Source: Streptomyces showdoensis
GTDB lineage: Bacteria > Actinomycetota > Actinomycetes > Streptomycetales > Streptomycetaceae
Direction of reading: 5' to 3'
Length of the DNA stretch: 64,000 nt
Assembly: GCF_039535475.1 (NCBI RefSeq)
Contig: NZ_BAAAXG010000026.1
Location: 2,909,501 to 2,973,500 of the forward strand
Position 1 is the first letter of the stretch; every line of letters begins with the position of its first letter. Below are positions 24,801 to 35,330 of the stretch, one piece after another. Below the pieces are notes generated by a model. It made no database searches. It saw nothing but the letters and a program-made list of their open reading frames with translations, and was not told the origin of the DNA. The translations under genes were made by a program, and so were the position numbers.

Positions 24801-25418
24801 GTGACGAATCTGAAGCCTTACGCCGCGGGTGAGCCGTCCATCGGTGGCGGCCTCGGCGACCATGTCTACAACCGGCTGCTCGGCGAGCGCATCGTCTTCC
24901 TCGGCCAGCAGGTCGACGACGAGATCGCCAACAAGATCACCGCGCAGATGCTCCTCCTGGCCGCCGAGCCGGAGAAGGACATCTACCTCTACATCAACAG
25001 CCCCGGCGGCTCCGTGACGGCCGGCATGGCCGTCTACGACACCATGCAGTTCATCCCGAACGACGTCGTCACCATCGGTATGGGCATGGCGGCCTCGATG
25101 GGCCAGTTCCTGCTGACCGCGGGCACCCCCGGCAAGCGCTTCGCGCTGCCGAACACCGACATCCTGATGCACCAGGGCTCCGCCGGCATCGGCGGCACGG
25201 CCTCCGACATCAAGATCCAGGCCGAGTACCTGCTCCGCACCAAGAAGCGCATGGCCGAGATCACCGCGCACCACTCCGGCCAGACCGTCGAGGCCATCAT
25301 CCGCGACGGCGACCGCGACCGCTGGTTCACCGCGGACGAGGCCAAGGAGTACGGCCTCATCGACGACATCATCACGCACGCCGCGGGTGTTCCGGGCGGC
25401 GGCGGCACGGGCGCCTGA
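24801..25418 (+). CDS. clpP1: ATP-dependent Clp protease proteolytic subunit ClpP1
   Basis: A 205-residue ClpP with catalytic triad S99 (MGMAASMGQ), H124 (MHQG) and D173 (DRDRWF). Start is GTG 24801. It has no obvious long propeptide. Together with ClpP2 it forms a mixed two-ring tetradecamer in actinobacteria, fed by ClpX or ClpC. The pair is activated by ClgR in Streptomyces; a ClgR box lies 120 bp upstream. clpP2 follows after 50 bp, probably in the same transcript. Confidence 0.97.
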   Translation: MTNLKPYAAGEPSIGGGLGDHVYNRLLGERIVFLGQQVDDEIANKITAQMLLLAAEPEKDIYLYINSPGGSVTAGMAVYDTMQFIPNDVVTIGMGMAASMGQFLLTAGTPGKRFALPNTDILMHQGSAGIGGTASDIKIQAEYLLRTKKRMAEITAHHSGQTVEAIIRDGDRDRWFTADEAKEYGLIDDIITHAAGVPGGGGTGA

Positions 25419-25468
25419 GCGCCGGCAGTCCGCCGAAGAGCCCCAGCCCCCCGAACGCCACCAGGACG

Positions 25469-26143
25469 GTGAACACCCAGATGCAGAACAACCTCTCCGC
25501 GAGCGGCCTCTACACCGGCGCGCCGATGGACAACCGCTACGTCGTGCCGCGCTTCGTCGAGCGCACCTCGCAGGGCGTGCGCGAGTACGACCCGTACGCG
25601 AAGCTCTTCGAGGAGCGCGTGATCTTCCTCGGCGTGCAGATCGACGACGCCTCGGCCAACGACGTCATGGCGCAGCTGCTGTGCCTGGAGTCGATGGACC
25701 CGGACCGCGACATCTCGATCTACATCAACAGCCCGGGCGGCTCCTTCACGGCCCTCACGGCCATCTACGACACGATGCAGTTCGTGAAGCCCGACATCCA
25801 GACGGTCTGCATGGGCCAGGCGGCCTCCGCCGCGGCCGTGCTGCTCGCCGCCGGCACCCCCGGCAAGCGGATGGCCCTGCCGAACGCCCGTGTGCTGATC
25901 CACCAGCCCTCGGGCGGCACCGGCCGTGAGCAGCTCTCCGACCTGGAGATCGCGGCCAACGAGATCCTGCGCATGCGCAGCCAGCTGGAGGAGATGCTGG
26001 CCAAGCACTCCTCGACGCCGATCGAGAAGATCCGCGACGACATCGAGCGCGACAAGATCCTGACGGCCGAGGACGCCCTGGCGTACGGCCTGATCGACCA
26101 GATCGTCTCGACCCGCAAGAGCACGGCCGCCGCGGCACACTGA
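25469..26143 (+). CDS. clpP2: ATP-dependent Clp protease proteolytic subunit ClpP2
   Basis: A 224-residue ClpP with catalytic S120 (QAASAAA), H145 (IHQPS) and D195 (ERDKIL). It has a longer N-terminus than ClpP1 (about 45 residues before the core), which may be processed. The GTG at 25469 has AGGA only 3 nt away; the ATG at 25481 (MQNNLSASG) has a spacing of about 14, so the exact start is uncertain. It partners with ClpP1. A separate clpX unit follows after 156 bp. Confidence 0.96.
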   Translation: MNTQMQNNLSASGLYTGAPMDNRYVVPRFVERTSQGVREYDPYAKLFEERVIFLGVQIDDASANDVMAQLLCLESMDPDRDISIYINSPGGSFTALTAIYDTMQFVKPDIQTVCMGQAASAAAVLLAAGTPGKRMALPNARVLIHQPSGGTGREQLSDLEIAANEILRMRSQLEEMLAKHSSTPIEKIRDDIERDKILTAEDALAYGLIDQIVSTRKSTAAAAH

Positions 26144-26299
26144 CGCCCGACCTTCCCCTGGCACGGGGCATGTGGCCGAATCCCGACCATGTGAACCGTG
26201 CCAAGGGGGGCCCGAACGGGGGGCCCGGCAAGGTACCGTCGAATATGAGGCACCAGGAGTCGCTGAACCAAGCACTCCCAGGCGAAGGGGAAGCACCTC

Positions 26300-27583
<1,284 letters not shown>

Positions 27584-27596
27584 TCCGAAGCGACGA

Positions 27597-27632
27597 GAAG
27601 GGGCGCCCCGCCGTTCGGCGGGGCGCCCCTTC
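27597..27632 (+). terminator. terminator of clpX
   Basis: Perfect 16-bp arms (27597-27612, 27617-27632) around a GTTC loop, 14 bp past the stop. Confidence 0.88.
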
Positions 27633-27751
27633 GTGCGTTGCACCGCGTCGCTTGGTTCAAGCCGTATCGAACAAGTGACCTTGCGGGCGTGAAGCGACCC
27701 TGTTCTGCTTGATCTTGACCAGTTCCACTCTCAAGCAACTCGGGGGAACAC

Positions 27752-28021
27752 ATGCTTCGTTCCAAGTCCGGGCGAGTCATTGCCGCACTGTCCCTGGCAG
27801 GTGTCGCGGCCATGGCGCCTGTGGCGACCGCCGCACCTGCTCAGGCCTCGCAGTTCGATTGCCAGCAGTATTTGCTCGATGTCGGCTACAAGGTCGGCGC
27901 AAAGACGAGGCAGGCGTGCAGCTACGGGGGGAGCGTCACCCACGCGGGACTCTGTTACCCGATCCTGGTGTCCATCGGGGTGAAGAGCCTCCACGCGACC
28001 ACGGCGTGCCGACTGTCCTGA
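27752..28021 (+). CDS. small secreted protein with four cysteines
   Basis: An 89-residue protein with GGGGGA 6 nt before ATG 27752. Residues 1-32 are a signal peptide (positive RSKSGR, hydrophobic [21 protein letters not shown] cleavage site). The mature 57-residue part has C37, C56, C68 and C86, enough for two disulfides. Base use at third positions is less GC-biased than neighbours (for example GATTGC, TATTTG), which may point to recent arrival or weak selection. It resembles other small Streptomyces exoproteins but I do not recognise a function. Its own terminator follows. Confidence 0.6.
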   Translation: MLRSKSGRVIAALSLAGVAAMAPVATAAPAQASQFDCQQYLLDVGYKVGAKTRQACSYGGSVTHAGLCYPILVSIGVKSLHATTACRLS

Positions 28022-28062
28022 CGCCTCCGTCAGTGGTCGGGGCTGGTGACGCCCCGCGAACT

Positions 28063-28107
28063 CTGAGGCGTCCGGCCGGCTCTTCCGTGGCCGGCCGGAC
28101 GCCTCAG
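28063..28107. terminator. bidirectional terminator after the secreted peptide gene
   Basis: Perfect 18-bp arms (28063-28080, 28090-28107) with a 9-nt loop between convergent genes. Confidence 0.88.
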
Positions 28108-28124
28108 GGGGCGGCCTCGACCGC

Positions 28125-29087
28125 TCACGCCTTGACGCGGACTTCCTTGCGGAGCTTCGCGGTGACGGCCGCGGCGTCCTCGGCGGAACCGCCCTTGCCG
28201 GAGAGCAGGGAGGCCATGTCGACGGGGACGACGAAGCCCAGCGTGCTGTGGTCGGCCCAGGCGCACAGCGTCATGGTCATCGCGGGGGCGCCCTTGGCGG
28301 CGTCGGCCTGGGTCTTGGCCTGCTGGCACTTCAGGACCGCCCCGTCGAGGTCGGCCGGCTTGTACTCCTGCGGGCTGCCCTCCAGTTGCGGCTGGTCGCC
28401 CTGGCCCTTGTCCTTCTCGGCCTCCGCCTTGATGCCGGCGAAGAGGTCGTCGAGGACCTTCTCCGGGTCGTCGATCTCGCCGTAGAGGCCGCTGAACGAA
28501 AGGATCTTGCCCGCCAGCGGGTTGGCCTCGTTCTTCACCTCGTAGCCGGCGCTGACCTCCTTGGCGTTCTTGACGCCGGTCTTGGCCGCGTCCATCGACT
28601 TCTTGTCGCTGGAGCTCTCCTCCTTGGAGGACTTCTTGTACTCGCCGAGCACCGTCTCCGGGGTGACCAGCTTGTGCGGGCCGTCGTCCGCGACGGAGGA
28701 GCCGCCGCCCCCGCCGATCACGAAGTACGCGGCCACCGCGACGGCCGCGACCACCGCGACGCCGCCGATGATCCAGCCGGCCTTGCTCTTCTTCGGGGCC
28801 GGCGGCGGGGGCAGGTAGCCGCCGGGGCCCTGCGGGGCGCCGTACGGGGGCTGCTGGCCGTAGGGGCCGGGCTGCGGCTGGCCCTGGGGCGGGTAGCCGT
28901 ACGGCTGCTGCTGGGGCGGGACGCCCTGGGGGGCCTGCTGCGGGTAGCCGTAACCGGGCTGCGGGGCCTGCGGCGGCTGACCGTACGGGCCGGGCTGCGG
29001 CGGCTGCTGGCCGTAGGGGCCGGGCTGGCCGTACGGGCCGGGCTGCTGGGGCTGGCCGCCGTACGGGCCCGGCTGGTTGTAGCTCAT
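28125..29087 (-). CDS. Pro/Gln/Gly/Tyr-rich single-pass membrane protein
   Basis: A 320-residue protein. Residues 1-97 are low-complexity repeats of PGPYGQP/QQP type, cytoplasmic. One membrane helix (about 103-124, GWIIGGVAVVAAVAVAAYFVIG) is followed by a Gly stretch and an extracellular domain of about 190 residues with two cysteines (LKCQQ and LCAW). This is a common actinobacterial architecture for proteins of unknown function. AGGGGAA lies upstream of ATG 29087. It is divergent from valS and sits where I recall a similar hypothetical in S. coelicolor. Confidence 0.7.
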   Translation of the reverse strand: MSYNQPGPYGGQPQQPGPYGQPGPYGQQPPQPGPYGQPPQAPQPGYGYPQQAPQGVPPQQQPYGYPPQGQPQPGPYGQQPPYGAPQGPGGYLPPPPAPKKSKAGWIIGGVAVVAAVAVAAYFVIGGGGGSSVADDGPHKLVTPETVLGEYKKSSKEESSSDKKSMDAAKTGVKNAKEVSAGYEVKNEANPLAGKILSFSGLYGEIDDPEKVLDDLFAGIKAEAEKDKGQGDQPQLEGSPQEYKPADLDGAVLKCQQAKTQADAAKGAPAMTMTLCAWADHSTLGFVVPVDMASLLSGKGGSAEDAAAVTAKLRKEVRVKA

Positions 29088-29213
29088 GGACAGGTTCCCC
29101 TCACAAGATGTTTATGCGTAGCGAACATCCTGTCGGAAGCCGTGTCCCGCCGGGGCGGTGGGGGGCACACCGTTACGGAACAATCGAGTTTCAGGGACAC
29201 CCCCGGAGCCCCC

Positions 29214-29219
29214 TAAACT
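29214..29219 (+). promoter_or_regulatory. candidate -10 TAAACT of leaderless valS promoter
   Basis: TAAACT is 6 nt from the GTG start of valS at 29226, and no Shine-Dalgarno sequence is present. No T-box structure fits between it and the start. Confidence 0.55.
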
Positions 29220-29225
29220 GGGCCC

Positions 29226-31847
29226 GTGACCGAGAACACTCAGCAGCAGACAGCCGCCCCCACCGAACTGCCGACCGCGTACGCGCCGGCCGAAGTAGAG
29301 GGGCAGCTGTACGAGCGCTGGGTAGAGCGGGGCTACTTCGAGGCGGACGAGAAGAGCGACAAGCCGCCGTTCACCATCGTCATCCCGCCGCCGAACGTCA
29401 CCGGCTCGCTCCACCTGGGCCACGCCTTCGAGCACACCCTCATCGACGCCCTGACCCGCCGCAAGCGCATGCAGGGCTACGAGACGCTGTGGCAGCCGGG
29501 CATGGACCACGCCGGCATCGCCACCCAGAACGTCGTCGAGCGCGAGCTCGCCAAGGAGGGCAAGTCCCGCCACGACCTCGGCCGCGAGGCCTTCGTCGAG
29601 CGCGTCTGGAAGTGGAAGGCCGAGTCCGGCGGCCAGATCTCGGGGCAGATGAAGCGCCTCGGTGACGGCGTCGCCTGGTCCCGTGAGCGCTTCACCATGG
29701 ACGAGGGCCTCTCCCAGGCCGTCCAGACCATCTTCAAGAAGCTCTACGACGACGAGCTGATCTACCGCGCCGAGCGCATCATCAACTGGTGCCCGCGCTG
29801 TCTCACCGCGATCTCCGACATCGAGGTCGAGTACCAGGACGACGACGGCGAGCTCGTCTCCATCCGGTACGGCGAGGGCGACTCCGAGATCGTCGTCGCC
29901 ACCACCCGCGCCGAGACGATGCTGGGCGACACGGCCGTCGCCGTCCACCCGGACGACGAGCGCTACCGGCACATGATCGGCACCGAGATCGAGCTCCCGC
30001 TCACCGGCCGCCGCATCCCGATCGTCGCCGACACCCACGTCGACCCCGCGTTCGGCACCGGTGCCGTCAAGGTGACCCCGGCGCACGACCCGAACGACTT
30101 CGAGATCGGCCAGCGCCACGACCTGCCGTCGATCGCCGTCATGGACGAGCACGCGGTCATCACGGTGCACGGCCCGTTCCTCGGCCTGGACCGCCTGGAG
30201 GCCCGCTCCGCCATCGTCGCCGCGCTGCGCGCCGAGGGCCGGATCGTCGCCGAGAAGCGCCCGTACACCCACTCCGTCGGCCACTGCTCGCGCTGCAAGA
30301 CCACCATCGAGCCGCGCCTGTCGATGCAGTGGTGGGTCAAGGTCGGGCCGCTCGCGAAGGCCGCCGGTGACGCGGTCCGCGACGGCAAGGTCAAGATCCA
30401 CCCGCAGGAGATGGAGAAGCGGTACTTCGACTGGGTCGACAACCTGCACGACTGGTGCATCTCGCGCCAGCTGTGGTGGGGCCACCGCATCCCGGTCTGG
30501 TACGGCCCCAACGGCGAAGTCGTCTGCGTCGGCCCGGACGAGGAGCCGCCGAGCGGCGAGGGCTGGACCCAGGACAGCGACGTCCTGGACACCTGGTTCT
30601 CCTCCGGCCTGTGGCCGTTCTCCACGCTCGGCTGGCCCGAGCAGACCGAGAGCCTCAAGAAGTTCTATCCGAACTCCGTCCTGGTCACCGGCTACGACAT
30701 CCTCTTCTTCTGGGTCGCCCGGATGATGATGTTCGGTCTGTACGCGATGGACGGCACCCCGCCGTTCCACACCATCGCCCTGCACGGCATGGTCCGTGAC
30801 CAGAACGGCAAGAAGATGTCGAAGTCCTTCGGCAACGTGGTCAACCCGCTGGACTGGATGGACACGTACGGCTCCGACGCCGTCCGCTTCACCCTGGCCC
30901 GCGGCGCCAACCCCGGTGTCGACGTCCCGATCGGCGAGGACTGGGTCCAGGCGTCCAGCAAGTTCGCCAACAAGATCTGGAACGCCACGCGCTTCGCGCT
31001 GATGAACGGCGCGACGATCGAGGGCGAGCTGCCCGACCCGTCCGAGATGACCGCCACGGACCGCTGGATCCTGTCGCGGCTCAACGAGACGGTCGCGGAC
31101 GTCGACGCCTTCTACGACGACTACCAGTTCTCGAAGCTGTCGGACGCGCTCTACCACTTCGCGTGGGACGAGGTCTTCGACTGGTACGTCGAGCTGTCGA
31201 AGACGACCTTCTTCGCCGGCGGCGAGGGCGCGCGGGTCTCCGGCCGGGTCCTCGGCGAGGTCCTCGACGTCATGCTGCGGCTGCTGCACCCGGTGGTCCC
31301 CTTCGTCACCGAGACCCTGTGGACCACGCTCACCGGCGGCGAGTCCCTCGTCATCGCCGACTGGCCGAAGGACAGCGGCTTCCGCGACGCCGCCGCCGAG
31401 CAGGAGATCGCGCTGGTCCAGCGGGTCATCACGGAGGTCCGCCGGTTCCGCAAGGAGCAGGGCCTCCAGGACGCCCAGAAGGTGCCCGCCCGCCTCACCC
31501 TGGACGGCACCCCGCTCGCCGCGCACGAGGCCGCCATCCGGCAGATCCTGCGCCTCCAGCCGGAGGGCGAGGGCTTCGCGGCCACCGCCACCCTGCCGGT
31601 CGCCGGGGCCGAGGTCGCGCTGGACCTGTCCGGCACGATCGACGTCGCCGCGGAGCGCAAGCGTCTCGCCAAGGACCTCGCCGCCGCCGAGAAGGAGAAG
31701 GCGCAGGCCCAGGGCAAGCTGGGCAACGAGGCCTTCCTGGCCAAGGCGCCGGACAACGTGGTCGACAAGATCCGCGGCCGGCTCGCCAAGGCGGACGAGG
31801 ACATCGCCCGCATCCAGGCGCAGCTGGAGAAGCTGCCCCAGGCCTAG
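29226..31847 (+). CDS. valS: valine-tRNA ligase
   Basis: An 873-residue class I synthetase. HLGH (63-66) and KMSKS (530-534) form the catalytic site, the CP1 editing domain spans about 190-360 ([34 protein letters not shown]), and the C-terminal coiled coil (about 810-873, Lys/Ala/Glu-rich) is typical of ValRS. It charges tRNA-Val and hydrolyses Thr-tRNA-Val. The GTG start has a leaderless-type promoter. It ends at an 18-bp hairpin shared with the convergent glycosyltransferase gene. Confidence 0.98.
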   Translation: MTENTQQQTAAPTELPTAYAPAEVEGQLYERWVERGYFEADEKSDKPPFTIVIPPPNVTGSLHLGHAFEHTLIDALTRRKRMQGYETLWQPGMDHAGIATQNVVERELAKEGKSRHDLGREAFVERVWKWKAESGGQISGQMKRLGDGVAWSRERFTMDEGLSQAVQTIFKKLYDDELIYRAERIINWCPRCLTAISDIEVEYQDDDGELVSIRYGEGDSEIVVATTRAETMLGDTAVAVHPDDERYRHMIGTEIELPLTGRRIPIVADTHVDPAFGTGAVKVTPAHDPNDFEIGQRHDLPSIAVMDEHAVITVHGPFLGLDRLEARSAIVAALRAEGRIVAEKRPYTHSVGHCSRCKTTIEPRLSMQWWVKVGPLAKAAGDAVRDGKVKIHPQEMEKRYFDWVDNLHDWCISRQLWWGHRIPVWYGPNGEVVCVGPDEEPPSGEGWTQDSDVLDTWFSSGLWPFSTLGWPEQTESLKKFYPNSVLVTGYDILFFWVARMMMFGLYAMDGTPPFHTIALHGMVRDQNGKKMSKSFGNVVNPLDWMDTYGSDAVRFTLARGANPGVDVPIGEDWVQASSKFANKIWNATRFALMNGATIEGELPDPSEMTATDRWILSRLNETVADVDAFYDDYQFSKLSDALYHFAWDEVFDWYVELSKTTFFAGGEGARVSGRVLGEVLDVMLRLLHPVVPFVTETLWTTLTGGESLVIADWPKDSGFRDAAAEQEIALVQRVITEVRRFRKEQGLQDAQKVPARLTLDGTPLAAHEAAIRQILRLQPEGEGFAATATLPVAGAEVALDLSGTIDVAAERKRLAKDLAAAEKEKAQAQGKLGNEAFLAKAPDNVVDKIRGRLAKADEDIARIQAQLEKLPQA

Positions 31848-31855
31848 GGACCCAT

Positions 31856-31897
31856 GCGGAAGGGCCCGGAACCACGACTGGTTCCGGGCCCTTCCGC
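31856..31897. terminator. bidirectional terminator between valS and the GT2 gene
   Basis: Perfect 18-bp arms (31856-31873, 31880-31897) with a 6-nt loop, 9 bp past the valS stop. Confidence 0.88.
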
Positions 31898-31929
31898 GTA
31901 CCCCGCCCCTCCCGGCACGTCGTCCCCGC

Positions 31930-33276
31930 TCAGGACTCCGTGGCGATGGGGCCGACCCCGGCGGTCTCGGCGTTGCGGCGGGTCTTGGCCCAGCCGGTGC
32001 GGCCGCGCAGCAGACGGACGAAGCCGCGGGCCGAGACGATGAAGAGGTGGTACGCGTACAGCCACAGCGCGAAGCCCCACAGCAGGCCCTTGAGGCGGGA
32101 GCGGTCGGGGGCGAACTCCCGCCGGTAGACCGGGCCCCACAGGAGGAAGGGCGCGATCGAGGCGAGGCCGAGCGCGAGGGCCAGCGGCCAGGCGGCGAGC
32201 AGGACCTCGGCCGCGCCGCCGCCCGTGACGAGGGCGACCAGCATGATCGCGGTCAGGACGAGGGTCGCGAGGTGGGCGATCGGCTGGAAGAAGGTGTAGA
32301 GCGACTCCATCACCCCGGACGCCTTGTAGTGGCGGGAGCCGATGATGCGGCCGGAGTAGCGGACGCACTGGATGTTGCCCTGGGCCCAGCGGGTGCGCTG
32401 GGTGAGGAAGCGGCGGGTGTAGGGCAGCGCCTCCTGGGAGACCCAGGTGTCGGCGACGTGGGTGACGCGGTAGCCGGCCAGCCGCATGTGCAGGCCGAGT
32501 TCGTAGTCCTCCAGGAGGGCGTCCTGCTGCCAGGGGCGGCGCTCGGCGGCGGCGATGCGGTCGAGCGCGGTGAGCCGGGTGAACTGGCCGTTGCCGCCCA
32601 GGCCGACCGAGCCCGTGCGGCGGCGCAGCAGCTGCATCCCGGTGTTGGAGACGGCGAACTCGGCGTCCTGCATGCGGATCAGCAGCCGGGCGTACGCGTT
32701 GGCGGCCCGGCCGCGGTCGGGCAGCGGCCGCTCGTCGTCGACGTTGCGCATGCGGACGCCGATCTGGACCCCGCCCATGTCGGGGTCGGCGAACGCGTCG
32801 GGGCCGCTGACGTGTGCGAGGGCGTTCGGGGAGACCTGGCCGTCGGCGTCGACGACGCAGACGACCACGCGGGCGCGGTCGGCGTGCCCGCCGAGGTGCG
32901 CGTTCAGGGCGTCGTAGGCGGAGTTGAGGGCCGCGCCCTTGCCGATGCGGGCGTCGGGGCGGCGCCGGGACACCAGGTGGACCTTCGGGTCCCGCTCGGC
33001 GAGCGCGGTGACGATCGGCGCGGTGAGGTCGTCGCTGGCGTCGTCGATGACCCACACGTGGGAGCCGGTGAAGTCGGCCCGCAGCCGGGCGACCGTGGTC
33101 GCGATGACGGCCTCCTCGTCACGGCAGGGGACGAAGAAGTGCCAGTCGAACGCGGTGGGGTCGCCGGTCTCGGCGGGCTCGCGGCGCGCGTAGGCGTGCC
33201 GGGCACCGGCCCAGTAGACCAGGAAGCCGCCGAGCAGCAGGAACGGGAAGGCGTAGAGCAGGAGGTGGAGGCTCAA
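31930..33276 (-). CDS. processive-type glycosyltransferase family 2 (BcsA/chitin/hyaluronan synthase-like)
   Basis: A 448-residue membrane glycosyltransferase. One N-terminal helix (1-24) precedes a GT-A domain with VIDDASDD (D78/D79), DAD (143-145), LLEDYELG (E256-D257) and QRTRW (293-297), the full set for processive GT2 enzymes. Three to four C-terminal helices follow (from about 325). It should polymerise a nucleotide-sugar at the membrane. The gene upstream encodes WecB (UDP-GlcNAc 2-epimerase), 97 bp away in the same direction, so UDP-ManNAc or UDP-GlcNAc is a plausible donor. Product unknown. Confidence 0.85.
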   Translation of the reverse strand: MSLHLLLYAFPFLLLGGFLVYWAGARHAYARREPAETGDPTAFDWHFFVPCRDEEAVIATTVARLRADFTGSHVWVIDDASDDLTAPIVTALAERDPKVHLVSRRRPDARIGKGAALNSAYDALNAHLGGHADRARVVVCVVDADGQVSPNALAHVSGPDAFADPDMGGVQIGVRMRNVDDERPLPDRGRAANAYARLLIRMQDAEFAVSNTGMQLLRRRTGSVGLGGNGQFTRLTALDRIAAAERRPWQQDALLEDYELGLHMRLAGYRVTHVADTWVSQEALPYTRRFLTQRTRWAQGNIQCVRYSGRIIGSRHYKASGVMESLYTFFQPIAHLATLVLTAIMLVALVTGGGAAEVLLAAWPLALALGLASIAPFLLWGPVYRREFAPDRSRLKGLLWGFALWLYAYHLFIVSARGFVRLLRGRTGWAKTRRNAETAGVGPIATES

Positions 33277-33373
33277 GGGGGTCTCCGGGGGTGTGGCGGG
33301 AGGGGAGCGGGCGGAGGCGGCCGCCCGCCGGGGTGTGGCGGGGCGGGGCCTGCGGGGCGGCCCGGGGCGTCGG

Positions 33374-34513
33374 TCAGGCGGCCAGCGCGGGGGAGCGGTG
33401 GGCGGTCCGCTCCTCGGCCAGTTCCGCGATGAGGCCCGCGATGCGGCGGGAGGCGGTGCCGTCGCCGTACGGGCTGGGGAGGTTCGCGAGGCGGTGCAGG
33501 CCCGGGGCGCCCTCGGAGAGGCGGCGGCGGGCGGCGGTCCCGATCTGCGGGCCGGGGTCGACCAGCTCGGCGAAGTCGGCGAGCGACTCGGGGCGCTCGG
33601 TGGAGTTGCGGACGACGACCAGCGGCCGGCCGAGGACGGTGGTCTCCTCCTGCACGCCTCCGGAGTCCGAGACGATCAGGGCCGCGTGCCGGGCCAGCGC
33701 CAGGAAGGTGCCGTAGCCGGCCGGGGGCAGCACGGTCACGCCGTCGAGCAGCGGCAGCAGCCCGGCGGCCTCGATGCGGGCCCGGGTGCGCGGGTGCAGC
33801 GGCAGCACGACCGGCAGCTCGCGGGCGAGACCGGCGAGCTCGTGGAGGACGGCGGTGAGCGCGAGCTCGTCGTCGGTGTTCTCGGGGCGGTGCACGGTCG
33901 CCAGCACGTAGCGGTCGGCGTCGAGGCCGTGCGCGGCGAGCAGCCGGGCGCGCTCCGCCGCCGCCGGCAGGTGGTCGCGCACGGCCTCGACGACCGGGTT
34001 GCCGGTGACGGCGATCCGCTCGTCCGGTACGCCCTCGGCGAGCAGCAGCTCGCGGTTGTCGGGGGTGGCCGCGCACAGCACGTCGGCGAGGCGGTCGATG
34101 AGGACCCGGTTGTGCTCCTCGGGCATGGCCCGGTCGTGGCTGCGCAGCCCCGCCTCGACGTGCACCAGGGGCAGGTCGCGGGCGTTGGCGGCGAGGGCGC
34201 CGGCCAGGGCCGCGTTGGTGTCGCCCTGGACGACGACGGCGAGCGGCGGCTCGGCGGCGAAGAGCGCGTCCAGACCCTGCAGCGCGGCGGCGATCTGGAC
34301 GGCCCTCGGCTGCCCGCCGACGCCGGTCAGGTACGCGGGCTCGGGCAGGCCGAGCTCGGCGAGGAAACCGCCGGAGAGCTCCTCGTCGTAGTGCTGCCCG
34401 GTGTGGACGACACGGGCGGCGGGGCCGAGGACGCGGATCAGCTCGGCCAGCTTGACCAGCTCGGGGCGGGTACCGAGCACGACGACGACACTGCGGGCAG
34501 GAAGGGTCTTCAT
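33374..34513 (-). CDS. wecB: UDP-N-acetylglucosamine 2-epimerase (non-hydrolysing)
   Basis: A 379-residue WecB-type epimerase that converts UDP-GlcNAc to UDP-ManNAc. Motifs: VVLGTRPELVKLAEL at the N-terminus, HTGQHYDEELS, VVQGDTNAALAGALAA, HVEAGLRSHDRAMPEEHNR, ATVHRPENTDD and ISDSGGVQEE-type VSDSGGVQEETTVLG. ATG 34513 has GGAAG close upstream; a longer frame runs back into the intergenic region. No WecC dehydrogenase is adjacent, so the product sugar stays ManNAc unless oxidised elsewhere. It lies between a two-component pair and a processive GT2. Three ACGGTYGC repeats sit 20-61 bp upstream. Confidence 0.92.
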   Translation of the reverse strand: MKTLPARSVVVVLGTRPELVKLAELIRVLGPAARVVHTGQHYDEELSGGFLAELGLPEPAYLTGVGGQPRAVQIAAALQGLDALFAAEPPLAVVVQGDTNAALAGALAANARDLPLVHVEAGLRSHDRAMPEEHNRVLIDRLADVLCAATPDNRELLLAEGVPDERIAVTGNPVVEAVRDHLPAAAERARLLAAHGLDADRYVLATVHRPENTDDELALTAVLHELAGLARELPVVLPLHPRTRARIEAAGLLPLLDGVTVLPPAGYGTFLALARHAALIVSDSGGVQEETTVLGRPLVVVRNSTERPESLADFAELVDPGPQIGTAARRRLSEGAPGLHRLANLPSPYGDGTASRRIAGLIAELAEERTAHRSPALAA

Positions 34514-34532
34514 GCTTCCAGGCTGCGGGCCG

Positions 34533-34574
34533 ACGGTCGCGCGCTGAGGTGGCGCACGGTTGCCCGACGGTTGC
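34533..34574 (-). promoter_or_regulatory. three-copy ACGGTYGC direct repeat, OmpR-family operator candidate
   Basis: ACGGTTGC occurs at 34556-34563 and 34567-34574, exactly 11 bp apart, and ACGGTCGC at 34533-34540 (23 bp before the first). Direct repeats at an 11-bp period are the usual target of OmpR/PhoB-type regulators. One such regulator is encoded just upstream (34644-35330). The array is 20-61 bp upstream of the wecB start, in the promoter zone. Confidence 0.6.
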
Positions 34575-34643
34575 GATGGGCCCGCGGCGGGGAGCTCGGG
34601 ACGTACGGCCGGGACTTCCGTCCCTGGCGGGTGGTGTTCCTCG

Positions 34644-35330
34644 TCACCCGGAGCTCTCGTAACGGTAGCCCATGCCCCGGACCGCCTCGATGGGGTCGCG
34701 GACCTGTGGGCCGGCCGAGGCACGCAGCTTACGCCGCAGCCGGAGCACCGCGAACTTCACGCGGTCGCGGCCGATCGCCGTGGTGTCGTCCCAGACCTGG
34801 TCGAGGAGCTGCTCGGTGGTGACGACCCGGCCCCGGTTGCGGACCAGGAGCTGGAGCAGCCGGTACTCGATGTCGCTGAGCCGGATCTCGCCGCCGTGCC
34901 AGAGCGCGGAGCGGCGCTCGGGGACCAGCCGCAGGTCCTCCTCGACGGGTTCGCCGGCCCAGCGGCCGGGGCCCGAGCGGCGCAGCAGGGCCTCGACGCG
35001 GGCCAGCAGTTCGGCCTGGGCGAAGGGTTTGACCAGGTAGTCGTCGGCGCCGGAGCGCAGCCCGCGCACCCGGTCGTCGACGGCGCCGAGCCCGGACAGG
35101 ACGAGGACCGGCACGTCGGACATGTCCCGGGTCCGGTCGAGCACCTGCCAGCCGTCGAGCCCGGGCAGCAGCAGGTCGAGCACCATCAGCGAGGGGTGCT
35201 CGGCGAAGAGCAGCCGCAGGGCCTCGCGGCCGTCGGCGGCGAGCGAGACCTCGTAGCCGCGGCGGCCGAGGAGGACGCGCAGGGCGAGCGAGAGGTCGGG
35301 GTCGTCCTCGACGACGAGCAGCCGGGTCAT
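34644..35330 (-). CDS. OmpR/PhoB-family response regulator
   Basis: A 228-residue regulator. The receiver domain has acidic E8/D9/D10, phospho-acceptor D52 (LMVLDLLLPG), S79 and K101. The C-terminal winged helix (about 135-228) has IRLSDIEYRLLQLLVRNRGRVVTTEQLLDQVWDD and RDPIEAVRGMGYRYE. ATG 35330 overlaps the kinase stop by 4 bases, so the pair is coupled. Direct repeats before wecB are its likely target. No known named orthologue is assigned. Confidence 0.93.
   Translation of the reverse strand: MTRLLVVEDDPDLSLALRVLLGRRGYEVSLAADGREALRLLFAEHPSLMVLDLLLPGLDGWQVLDRTRDMSDVPVLVLSGLGAVDDRVRGLRSGADDYLVKPFAQAELLARVEALLRRSGPGRWAGEPVEEDLRLVPERRSALWHGGEIRLSDIEYRLLQLLVRNRGRVVTTEQLLDQVWDDTTAIGRDRVKFAVLRLRRKLRASAGPQVRDPIEAVRGMGYRYESSG

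Noticed and set aside
29100..29225. T-box riboswitch before valS
   Set aside because: The -10 element TAAACT lies 6 nt from the GTG, leaving no room for a leader; no T-box consensus is seen.
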